Shown here piece after piece: positions 9,669 through 16,501 of a DNA stretch of 64,000 nt. A program made the position numbers and the translations under genes. The stretch lies in assembly GCF_000381045.1 (NCBI RefSeq), contig NZ_KB905732.1, positions 54,903-118,902 of the forward strand, in the 5' to 3' direction. This DNA comes from Thermus scotoductus DSM 8553. Lineage in GTDB: Bacteria; Deinococcota; Deinococci; Deinococcales; Thermaceae. The notes under the pieces are model-generated. The model searched no databases, had not been told where the DNA came from, and saw only the letters and a program-made list of their open reading frames with translations. How positions within the stretch are numbered: position 1 is the first letter of the stretch; the number at the start of each line of letters is the position of its first letter.

Positions 9669-10058
9669 TCAGCCCAGGAGCTTGCGGGCGTAGATGATCT
9701 GCCCCGCATGGTGCTGGGCATGCTCCACCAGGTGGTGGAGGATATGGGCCCTGGGAGCCTTAAGACCCTGGGTGCCCACCGGAACCTCCTGGCCAAGTTC
9801 CTCCTCCCGTAGGCTCTGGAAGGCGGAAAGGAGCCTGGCCCAAACCTCCCGGAAGCGGGCCTCCACCACCTCCTTGGCCTCGGGCTCCCCCTGGAGCTCC
9901 CACTCCCGCCCCTTTTTGGCCCAGTCGGGAAGCTCCTGGGGGAAGGCGTAGGAAAGGAGCCGCAAGGAGCTTCCGGTGATGTGGCGCACCAGGCCCCCGA
10001 TGGGGTTCAGCCCCTCCTTGGGCCGCCACCAAAAACCCTCATCGGAGAAGAGCTTACA
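9669..10058 (-). pseudogene. DinB family protein, 5'-truncated
   Basis: The frame encodes a DinB/YfiT-like four-helix metal-binding protein. The C-terminal metal site HHLVEHAQHHAGQI is intact, as is an internal NPIGGLVRHITGS typical of helix 2. The only standard start is a GTG at 9989 (106 residues), inside that conserved helix. The frame stays open upstream to 10058 and still reads like DinB (SDEGFWWRPKEGL), but a TAG at 10059-10061 ends it before any ATG, GTG or TTG. About 20 residues of helix 1 are missing, and the divergent gene at 10068 occupies the space. A non-standard start is possible; a 5' deletion seems more likely. Confidence 0.65.
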
Positions 10059-10060
10059 CT
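10055..10060 (+). promoter_or_regulatory. leaderless -10 of the small membrane protein
   Basis: TACACT ends seven bases before the ATG at 10068. Confidence 0.5.
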
Positions 10061-10067
10061 AACCCCT

Positions 10068-10280
10068 ATGGAGGCTTTTGGTCTTCTCATCCTTTCGGGC
10101 CTGGCCCTATTACTCGCCTACCGGTTGCGGCAAGCCTCTCCCCAGGCCCGTTGCCCCCGATGCCACCTGCCCAAAGCCCTGGCGGAGGAGGTGGCCCGGT
10201 ACCGGCGTCACTGCCCCCAGGTGGCCGTGAGAGCCTGCCCCTTCGACCCCAGAAGGGGTGTCTACCGCCTGCGCCGATGA
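10068..10280 (+). CDS. small membrane protein with four cysteines
   Basis: This 70-residue protein has one N-terminal transmembrane helix (FGLLILSGLALLLAYRL) followed by a cytoplasmic domain with Cys29 and Cys32 (CPRC), Cys49 and Cys57, which could bind zinc or a cluster. Family not recognised. The ATG follows TACACT by seven bases, and the stop TGA overlaps the ATG of the cysteine-cluster gene (ATGA), so the two are translationally coupled and may act together. Confidence 0.6.
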   Translation: MEAFGLLILSGLALLLAYRLRQASPQARCPRCHLPKALAEEVARYRRHCPQVAVRACPFDPRRGVYRLRR

Positions 10281-10885
10281 ACCCGGTGGAAGCCCATTGG
10301 CTGGCCCTCGAGGCGGACTTGGCCGACTACCTGGCCAAGAAGGGGATTACCCCCTCCTGCCGCGCGGGATGCTTTGCCTGCTGCCATGGCCTGGTGACCC
10401 TTTCCCGCCTGGAAGGGGAAGCCCTTCTTCCCCACCTCAGCGAGGCCCAGTGCTCCAGGCTCCTTAAGGAAGGCCCTAGGCGGCTTGCCCTTCTCAGGGA
10501 AGGCAAGGACGACCCCCACTTCCCAAGCCAGTTCTTTCTAACCCGCACCCCCTGCCCCTTTCTGGAAGAGGGCCTCTGCGGTGTCTATCCCTGGCGTCCG
10601 CTTGCCTGCCGGGGGCTTCTCACCCAAGGCGACCCGAGGCTTTGCGAACCCGAGGCGGGCTTGCAACGGGGCCATTTCCTTTCCGCTCCCTGGCGCATGG
10701 CCCGCCTGCGCATGGAGGCGGTTTGGGAGGAGGAAAAAAGGCGGTACGGCTTCCTGGTCCTGGGGGAGCTGGCCACCCTTTTGTACCTGCTTCTTTCCGG
10801 GTTTCCCGGGGAAAGGAAGGAGGCGGAAACCCTCCTGGAGGCGCTGGGGATCCTCGGGGGGCGGTGGGGGTTCCAGGTGGTATAA
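10277..10885 (+). CDS. YkgJ-type cysteine cluster protein
   Basis: This 202-residue protein belongs to the YkgJ/Fe-S-oxidoreductase-like family (CxxxCxxCC). The N-terminal CRAGCFACCHG and the central CPFLEEGLCGVYPWRPLACRG supply the conserved cysteines thought to bind zinc or iron-sulfur; biochemical function is unsettled. The ATG at 10277 overlaps the preceding stop; the frame is open further upstream but only as shadow sequence. A perfect hairpin follows three bases after the stop. Confidence 0.8.
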   Translation: MNPVEAHWLALEADLADYLAKKGITPSCRAGCFACCHGLVTLSRLEGEALLPHLSEAQCSRLLKEGPRRLALLREGKDDPHFPSQFFLTRTPCPFLEEGLCGVYPWRPLACRGLLTQGDPRLCEPEAGLQRGHFLSAPWRMARLRMEAVWEEEKRRYGFLVLGELATLLYLLLSGFPGERKEAETLLEALGILGGRWGFQVV

Positions 10886-10887
10886 AA

Positions 10888-10903
10888 GCGGCCCTCAGGC
10901 CGC
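10888..10903. terminator. bidirectional hairpin terminator
   Basis: GCGGCC, a CTCA loop and GGCCGC are flanked by AAAA on the left and TTT on the right. The hairpin can end the ykgJ-like message and also the tRNA-Ser transcript arriving from the other side. Confidence 0.7.
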
Positions 10904-10906
10904 CTT

Positions 10907-10998
10907 TGGCGGAGGGGGCGGGATTCGAACCCGCGAGACCCCTTGGGGGGCCTACCGGTTTTCGAGACCGGCCCGTTCAACCGCTCCGGCACCCCTCC
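10907..10998 (-). tRNA. tRNA-Ser(CGA)
   Basis: Class II tRNA with acceptor GGAGGGG/CCCCTCC, discriminator G, encoded CCA, T arm GGGTTCGAATCCC, anticodon CGA and a long variable arm. Its first 22 bases are also the 3' end of tilS-tadA, whose TGA stop lies in the D arm. Confidence 0.95.
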
Positions 10999-12521
10999 CT
11001 GAGCCGGGCAAAGAAACCCTTTAGGAGCTTAGCACACTCCCCTTCCAGGACGCCACCCCTGAGGCCTTCCCCCTGGCCGAACCGGGTCAAGGCCCCTTCC
11101 TTCAGGTTCTCCACCCCGTAGACCACCTCCACCCCCGCCTCCCGAAGGGCATGGTGGCACATGCGACACGGCTCCAGGGTCACGTAAAGCCTTCCTCCCC
11201 GGGCCCCCCGGCCCACCTCCCTAAGGAGGAGCATCTCCGCATGGGCCGTAGGATCCCGGGTAGCCTCCACCTGGTTGTGAGCCCTGTACACCCTTTCCCC
11301 CACCACCAAGACCGCCCCCACCGGCACCTCCCCCTCCTGGAAGGCCTGCCTGGCCTCCTCGAGGGCCAAGGCCATGTACCGCTCCTCCTCGGAAGGGGGA
11401 TAAAGGCCCAAGACCTCCACCACCCGCTTACCCTCCGCCCTCACCGGCCAAAGGGGCTTGAGCTCCTTAGGCACCCCTTTCTCCGCCAAAAAGTCCACCA
11501 GGCGCTTTCTCCCGTAGGGCATGGCCAGGTAGTCCCCCGGCAAGGGGCGGCGGAACCCGGGGGGAAGGGGCAGCCGGGGCTCGGGGGGAAGGAGGAAAAG
11601 GGTACCTCCCTTGCGCCTGGCCGTGTAGCCGCCGGGCAGGGTGGCCACCTTGCCCCCTAAAGCCTCCTCCAAAAGGGCGATAAGCCGGGCCTCAGGCCGG
11701 AGGTCCAAGGCCTCCAGTATCCAGCGCAAAGCCCTCCGTCTAAGGACCCCGGGAGCCTCCAAAAGGGGTGCCGCCCGGTAGGCAGGCACGAAGAAGCGGG
11801 GATCGGGCAGGAGACGAGCCCTAGCCTCCCTCTCCAGGTGGGCCTCCTCCTCCATCCGCACCTGGGCAAAGCGGGAAAGCGCCTCCTTGGCCCCGGGGAA
11901 CCGCTCCTCCACAAGGGGAAGCACCTTAAGCCTCAGGTAGTTGCGATCCCGGGAAAGGTCCTGGTTGGAGGGATCCTCCCGCCACGCTTCCCCCAGGGCC
12001 TTTAGGTACGCCCTTAACTCCTCGCGGCGAAAGGCCAGAAGGGGGCGGACCACAAGCCCCTCCTTCTCCCGGATGCCCAGACCCCGGGCCGTGCCCTGGA
12101 GAAGCTTTAAAAGTACCGTTTCCGCCTGGTCGTCCAGGGTATGGGCGGTGAGGATGGCCTTGGCCTTCACCTCCCTGGCCACCCGGTGCAGAAAGGCGTA
12201 GCGGATCTCCCTGGCCACCGCCTCGAGGTTCTCCCTCCGTTCCCTAGCCACCCTGGCCACCTCCACCCGCTCGGCGTAGAAGGGATAGCCAAGCCTTTCC
12301 GCCAGGGCCTTCACAAAGAGGAGATCCCCCCCGCTTTCCGGGCGCAGAGCGTGGTCCAGATGGGCCACCACCCCCTCCCGCCCAGCCCGCTTCACCAGGT
12401 GGGCCAGGGCCACGGAATCCCCGCCCCCCGAGACCGCCAGCACCAAAGGGCCCCGGGGTGCAAGCCGGGCCAGGCGCTTCTGGAAAGCCTCCTCCAATTC
12501 CTGCGGGAAGCCCTCAGGCAA
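10977..12521 (-). CDS. tilS: fused tRNA(Ile)-lysidine synthase / tRNA adenosine deaminase (TilS-TadA)
   Basis: This single 514-residue chain joins two tRNA anticodon-modifying enzymes. The N-terminal TilS part has the PP-loop SGGGDS (about residue 30), the DHALRPES motif and AHTLDDQAET; it converts C34 of the CAU-anticodon tRNA-Ile to lysidine. From about residue 380 a TadA domain follows (YMALALEEARQAF, TAHAEM, EPCRMCHHAL), which deaminates A34 to inosine. The TilS C-terminal domain is short. The gene overlaps the upstream copZ-like gene by 8 bases, and its stop lies inside tRNA-Ser. A candidate TilS substrate tRNA is encoded at 37109. Confidence 0.93.
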   Translation of the reverse strand: MPEGFPQELEEAFQKRLARLAPRGPLVLAVSGGGDSVALAHLVKRAGREGVVAHLDHALRPESGGDLLFVKALAERLGYPFYAERVEVARVARERRENLEAVAREIRYAFLHRVAREVKAKAILTAHTLDDQAETVLLKLLQGTARGLGIREKEGLVVRPLLAFRREELRAYLKALGEAWREDPSNQDLSRDRNYLRLKVLPLVEERFPGAKEALSRFAQVRMEEEAHLEREARARLLPDPRFFVPAYRAAPLLEAPGVLRRRALRWILEALDLRPEARLIALLEEALGGKVATLPGGYTARRKGGTLFLLPPEPRLPLPPGFRRPLPGDYLAMPYGRKRLVDFLAEKGVPKELKPLWPVRAEGKRVVEVLGLYPPSEEERYMALALEEARQAFQEGEVPVGAVLVVGERVYRAHNQVEATRDPTAHAEMLLLREVGRGARGGRLYVTLEPCRMCHHALREAGVEVVYGVENLKEGALTRFGQGEGLRGGVLEGECAKLLKGFFARLREGCRSG

Positions 12522-12906
12522 GCCTGGCCACCTCCGCCTTCAAGGTAGCAAGGCAGCAACGCCCCCTGGGGTTGCGCTGGTCGCAGGCGCATCGCCTGGC
12601 CCTGACCCCCTCCTCCACCTGGGCCACCGGATCCACCCCTTGCCCCAGGGCCTCCACCAATCCCTCCCGGGTCCAGTCAAAGCAGTAGCAGACGAGGGAG
12701 GCTCCCTTGTCGTAGATGGGGAAACGCACCTCCCCCAGGGTGTACACGCCTTCCTCCCCGTAGTAGACCACCGGGCAGGCGGGATCCTGGCAAAGGTAGT
12801 GGGGGCTAGCGGGGTTAAGCCGCATCAGGGCCCTTCCCGTGAGGAAGTTCTTCACCGTCTTCAAGGGCACCTCGAGGCCTACTCTTCCATTCTGCGGGCA
12901 GAGCAT
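12514..12906 (-). CDS. CopZ N-terminal-type iron-sulfur metallochaperone domain protein
   Basis: This 130-residue protein resembles the N-terminal [2Fe-2S]/zinc domain of the archaeal copper chaperone CopZ. Cysteines occur as CPQNG, YLCQDPACPVVYY, LVCYCFDW and CACDQRNPRGRCCL, and the YYGEEGVYTLGEVRFPIYDKG region is typical. The heavy-metal-associated domain of full CopZ is absent. The ATG sits six bases after TAAAGT. Divergently placed next to it is a CDGSH iron-sulfur protein. Role inferred only: metal or cluster delivery. Confidence 0.72.
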   Translation of the reverse strand: MLCPQNGRVGLEVPLKTVKNFLTGRALMRLNPASPHYLCQDPACPVVYYGEEGVYTLGEVRFPIYDKGASLVCYCFDWTREGLVEALGQGVDPVAQVEEGVRARRCACDQRNPRGRCCLATLKAEVARLA

Positions 12907-12912
12907 ACCTCC

Positions 12913-12918
12913 ACTTTA
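12913..12918 (-). promoter_or_regulatory. -10 of the CopZ-like gene
   Basis: TAAAGT on the minus strand ends six bases before the ATG at 12906. A GGAGG also lies in the six-base gap. Confidence 0.5.
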
Positions 12919-12925
12919 TCCTCGG

Positions 12926-12931
12926 TATCCT
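12926..12931 (+). promoter_or_regulatory. leaderless -10 of the CDGSH gene
   Basis: TATCCT ends six bases before the ATG at 12938. Confidence 0.5.
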
Positions 12932-12937
12932 GAAACC

Positions 12938-13147
12938 ATGAAGCTTCGCTTCCGCCAGGATGGGCCCTACGTGATGGACCTGCCCGAGGGAACCCCCTTC
13001 CGGCTCAACGGGGAGGAAAGGCGCCTGGAAAGGGCCAAGCTGGCCCTTTGCCGCTGCGGCCATTCCCGGAACAAGCCCTTCTGCGACGGAACCCACAAGG
13101 AAGTGGGCTTCCAGGCTGAGGGAGGGGAGATCCAGGTGGAGCCCTAA
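12938..13147 (+). CDS. CDGSH iron-sulfur domain protein
   Basis: This 69-residue protein carries the mitoNEET-type signature CRCGHSRNKPFCDGTH, giving three Cys and one His to bind a labile [2Fe-2S] cluster. There is no membrane anchor, as usual for bacterial forms. Function in bacteria is unclear (redox or cluster transfer). It is divergent from the CopZ-like gene, with 31 bases between the start codons and two back-to-back -10 hexamers. Confidence 0.92.
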   Translation: MKLRFRQDGPYVMDLPEGTPFRLNGEERRLERAKLALCRCGHSRNKPFCDGTHKEVGFQAEGGEIQVEP

Positions 13148-13198
13148 AGCCTTTGGGAGGAGGGACTGGAAGCCCTTCCATAGCGCGGCCTCGAGGGG

Positions 13199-13204
13199 TA
13201 AACT
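13199..13204 (+). promoter_or_regulatory. leaderless -10 of the alpha-glucosidase gene
   Basis: TAAACT ends six bases before the ATG at 13211. Confidence 0.5.
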
Positions 13205-13210
13205 CGGGGC

Positions 13211-14797
13211 ATGTGGTGGAAGGAAACCGTCATCTACCAGATCTACCCGAGGAGCTTTCAGGACTCCAACGGGGATGGCATCGGGGACCTGGAGGGCATC
13301 CGGCAAAGGCTTCCCTACCTGAAGGACCTGGGGGTAGGGGCCATCTGGCTTTCCCCCTTCTACAAAAGCCCCATGAAGGACTTCGGCTACGATGTGGCCG
13401 ACTATTGCGACGTGGACCCCATCTTCGGCACCCTGGAGGACTTTGACCGCCTTCTAAGGGAAGCCCACGCCCTGGGCCTCAAGGTCCTCATCGACCTGGT
13501 TCCCAACCACACCTCGGACCAGCACCCATGGTTTTTGGAATCCAGAAGCTCCCGGGACAATCCCAAGCGGGATTGGTACATCTGGAAAGACCCAGGCCCG
13601 GATGGCGGCCCTCCCAACAACTGGCAGAGCTTCTTCGGAGGCCCCGCCTGGACCCTGGATGAACACACCGGCCAGTACTACCTGCACCAGTTCCTTCCCG
13701 AGCAACCCGACCTCAACTGGCGCAACCCCGCGGTGCGGGAAGCCATCTACGAGGCCATGCGCTTCTGGCTCAGGCGGGGGGTGGATGGCTTTAGGGTGGA
13801 CGTGCTCTGGCTCCTGGCGGAAGACCTCCTTTTCCGGGACGAGCCCGGCAACCCCGACTGGCGCCCGGGGATGTGGGACCGGGGCCGGCACCTTCACCTC
13901 TTCACCGAGGACCAGCCGGAAACCTACGCCTACGTGCGAGAGATGCGCTACGTTCTGGACGAGTTCAGCCAGCCTGGGCAAGAGCGGGTCATGGTGGGGG
14001 AGATCTACCTTCCCTACCCACAGCTGGTGCGCTACTACCAGGCGGGTTGCCACCTGCCCTTTAACTTCCACCTGATCTTCCGCGGCCTCACCGACTGGCG
14101 GCCCGAGAACATCGCCCGTATCGTGGAGGAGTACGAAAGCCTCCTCACCCCCTGGGACTGGCCCAACTGGGTTTTGGGCAACCACGACCAACCCCGGCTG
14201 GCCTCGAGGCTAGGAGAAGCCCAGGCCCGGGTGGCGGCCATGCTCCTCTTCACCCTGCGGGGCACCCCCACCTGGTACTACGGGGACGAACTGGCCCTGC
14301 CCAACGGGGAAATCCCCCCGGATAGGATCCAGGACCCCGCCGCCCTACGGCAGAAAGGGCGCCTGGGCGAGCACGGCCTCCCTCCAGGCCGGGACCCCGA
14401 GCGCACCCCCATGCCCTGGGATACCTCTCCTTACGCGGGTTTCTCCACCGTGGAGCCCTGGCTTCCCCTAAACCCCGACTGGCCGGTGCGAAACGCGGCC
14501 GCCCAGGAGAAGGACCCGAAATCCATGCTCCATCTGGTGAAACACCTCCTCCGCCTTCGCCAGGATCCCGATCTCCTCCATGGCCGCTACCGCACCCATC
14601 AAGCAGCCAACGGCCTCTACGCCTACTTCAGAGGGGAAGGCTTCCTCATCGCCCTAAACTTCACGGACCGGGAAAAGGCCCTGGACCTACCCCAGGAGGG
14701 CAGGGTGGTCCTCTCCACCCACCTGGACCGGGAGGAGGCCGTGGGCAACACCCTCCGCCTACGCCCGGACGAGGGAGTGGTAGTCCGGCTAGGCTAG
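13211..14797 (+). CDS. aglA: alpha-glucosidase / oligo-1,6-glucosidase (GH13)
   Basis: This 528-residue GH13 enzyme hydrolyses terminal alpha-glucosyl linkages of short maltooligo- or isomaltooligosaccharides, most likely in the cytoplasm as no signal peptide is present. Catalytic residues are nucleophile Asp197 (DGFRVDV), acid/base Glu264 (MVGEIY) and Asp326 (LGNHDQPR). The N-terminus WWKETVIYQIYPRSFQDSNGDG is typical of the oligo-1,6-glucosidase subgroup described from Thermus. Exact linkage preference cannot be read here. No sugar transporter is adjacent. Confidence 0.93.
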   Translation: MWWKETVIYQIYPRSFQDSNGDGIGDLEGIRQRLPYLKDLGVGAIWLSPFYKSPMKDFGYDVADYCDVDPIFGTLEDFDRLLREAHALGLKVLIDLVPNHTSDQHPWFLESRSSRDNPKRDWYIWKDPGPDGGPPNNWQSFFGGPAWTLDEHTGQYYLHQFLPEQPDLNWRNPAVREAIYEAMRFWLRRGVDGFRVDVLWLLAEDLLFRDEPGNPDWRPGMWDRGRHLHLFTEDQPETYAYVREMRYVLDEFSQPGQERVMVGEIYLPYPQLVRYYQAGCHLPFNFHLIFRGLTDWRPENIARIVEEYESLLTPWDWPNWVLGNHDQPRLASRLGEAQARVAAMLLFTLRGTPTWYYGDELALPNGEIPPDRIQDPAALRQKGRLGEHGLPPGRDPERTPMPWDTSPYAGFSTVEPWLPLNPDWPVRNAAAQEKDPKSMLHLVKHLLRLRQDPDLLHGRYRTHQAANGLYAYFRGEGFLIALNFTDREKALDLPQEGRVVLSTHLDREEAVGNTLRLRPDEGVVVRLG

Positions 14798-14803
14798 AGC
14801 GGG

Positions 14804-14980
14804 ATGGGAAAGGATCCCTTTGCCCCCTTAGCCGAGGCCTACGAGGCCTGGTACGAAACTTCCTTGGGGGCCTTCGCCATCGCTGAGGAGGAAAAGGCCC
14901 TGAAGGCCCTCCTCCCTCCTGGGGAAAGCCTCCTCGAGGTGGGAGCGGGAACCGGTTACTGGCTTAGGCGCCTTCCCTGA
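14804..14980 (+). pseudogene. SAM-dependent methyltransferase fragment
   Basis: An ATG six bases after the aglA stop opens a 58-codon frame that reads as the first part of a class I methyltransferase: an N-terminal AEAYEAWYET segment and motif I (LLEVGAGTGYW), then LRRLP and a TGA. Motifs II-VI, normally another 120 or more residues, are missing. The sequence then goes straight into the terminator and tRNA-Leu. This is the stub left by a deletion next to a tRNA gene. Confidence 0.75.
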
Positions 14981-15009
14981 AAAAATAGGGGGCACTGTAC
15001 CAAAGGCTT

Positions 15010-15032
15010 GGCCAGGCCCCTGGGGCCTGGCC
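15010..15032. terminator. strong bidirectional hairpin terminator
   Basis: Ten-base perfect arms GGCCAGGCCC and GGGCCTGGCC with a CTG loop are followed by TTTT on the plus strand and AAGCC/TTTG on the minus side. It lies immediately downstream of tRNA-Leu (minus) and of the methyltransferase stub (plus). Confidence 0.75.
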
Positions 15033-15035
15033 TTT

Positions 15036-15122
15036 TGGTGCCGGGGGCGGGACTCGAACCCGCACGTCCTTGCGGACAGCAGATTTTGAGTCTGCCGCGT
15101 CTACCGGTTCCGCCACCCCGGC
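15036..15122 (-). tRNA. tRNA-Leu(CAA)
   Basis: Class II tRNA with acceptor GCCGGGG/CCCCGGC, discriminator A, encoded CCA, anticodon CAA in loop CTCAAAA, and T arm GGGTTCGAGTCCC. The first 22 bases double as the 3' end of lnt, whose TAG stop is in the D arm. Confidence 0.95.
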
Positions 15123-16432
15123 GCGCGCAACCTAAGGATAAGGCCCAAAAGGAAAAGCGTCAACGCCACCCCCACCGCCCAGTCCCCATAGCGGACATAG
15201 AAGGTGCTTCCTTCCCTCAAGCCATAAGGCGCCAGCAAGTACCCCTCCTGGTGCGGGGGAATCTGCGCCACCACCCGGCCATAAGGGTCTATGCTGGCGG
15301 TGATGCCGTCGTTTCCCGCCCTCAGGAGCCAGCGCCCCGTTTCCACCGCCCGCAAGCGCCCTAAGGCAAAGTGCTGTCTGCCCCCAAAGGAAGGCCCAAA
15401 CCAGGCATCGTTGGTGAGGAGAACCAGCACCCTAGCCCCTTCCCGGGCAAGGGTGCGGGCCACGGAGGGAAAGACGGACTCATAGCAGATCATGGCCCCA
15501 TAGGGGCCGAGGGGAATCAGCCGGTCCCCTGGCATCCGGTCCGCCAGCTCCCCCAGGCCAAAGGCCCGGAAGAAAAACCCGTACACCCCTCCCAGGGTCT
15601 CCCGGAAGGGAAAACGCTCCCCGAAAGGCACCAGGCGCACCTTGTCGTAATGGCCCAGGACCCGCCCCTCCTGGTATAGAACCGCCCGGTTAGGCCCGTA
15701 GAGGTTCAGGCCAGTGAGAAGGAACCTGCCTTGAAGCAGGCGCTTCGCTTCCTCAGGGATCTGCCACACCGCCGTTTCCGGCCAGACCACCAGTCGCGCC
15801 TCCGGATACTGGGCCAAACCTTCCCTGGTTAAACGAAGGTAGACCTCCTGATCCAACTCCCCTTGCACCTTGGCCAGGGGGTTAACGTTCCCCTGAACCA
15901 GAAGGGCTCTTTCCGGCCCTGCTTCCGGAGGCAAGGGAAGAAGCCACAGCACCCCCCAGGGCAAAAGAATCCAGTAGCGCCGTTCCCTAAGGCCCCAGGC
16001 CACGAGCAGGGCCAAAAGGGAAAGGAGGTACACTCCACCCCAGGCGGCGAGCACCCGCCCGGGAGCCTCCACCAGGCTGTAGCCCAGGAAACCCCAGGGG
16101 AAGGCCAGATCCCCCTGCTCCGTGAGCCACTCCAGCGCCACCCACCCCCCCACCCGGGCCAGGGGCGTGGGGGTGAGGGCGAAAAGAAGCCCGAAGGAAA
16201 GGGCCTTGAAAAGCACCAGGGGCAGAAAGGGCAGAGCCCCTAAGGGGCCAAAGAGCTGGGTAAAGCTTTGGGGAAGCCAGATAAGGTGGAGGCCCCAAAA
16301 CCCCAGGCCCGCCAGGAACCCCGTGCGGAAACCTCCCCCCAGGAGAAAGACCAGAACCAAGGGGGTGAAAAAGCCCAGGGGGAAGGGGGGCAGGGTGAGG
16401 GCCAGGAGGAGGCCCAGGAGGAAAGGCCGCAC
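15101..16432 (-). CDS. lnt: apolipoprotein N-acyltransferase
   Basis: Lnt adds the third acyl chain to lipoproteins in the cytoplasmic membrane. The 443-residue protein has about six N-terminal transmembrane helices followed by a nitrilase-like domain with the triad Glu (WPETAVW), Lys (YDKVRLVPFGE) and Cys (MICYESVFP), then a final transmembrane helix (VGVALTLFLLGLI). A GGAGG ribosome-binding site precedes its start. Its last codons run into tRNA-Leu on the same strand. It is the only lipoprotein-maturation gene in the window. Confidence 0.93.
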   Translation of the reverse strand: MRPFLLGLLLALTLPPFPLGFFTPLVLVFLLGGGFRTGFLAGLGFWGLHLIWLPQSFTQLFGPLGALPFLPLVLFKALSFGLLFALTPTPLARVGGWVALEWLTEQGDLAFPWGFLGYSLVEAPGRVLAAWGGVYLLSLLALLVAWGLRERRYWILLPWGVLWLLPLPPEAGPERALLVQGNVNPLAKVQGELDQEVYLRLTREGLAQYPEARLVVWPETAVWQIPEEAKRLLQGRFLLTGLNLYGPNRAVLYQEGRVLGHYDKVRLVPFGERFPFRETLGGVYGFFFRAFGLGELADRMPGDRLIPLGPYGAMICYESVFPSVARTLAREGARVLVLLTNDAWFGPSFGGRQHFALGRLRAVETGRWLLRAGNDGITASIDPYGRVVAQIPPHQEGYLLAPYGLREGSTFYVRYGDWAVGVALTLFLLGLILRLRAPGWRNR

Positions 16433-16501
16433 CCTCCTAACATAAAGGGTACGGGCCAGGTTTTCACGGGATTTTCCCAGGGTCTATGAAAGAATGGACC
16501 T

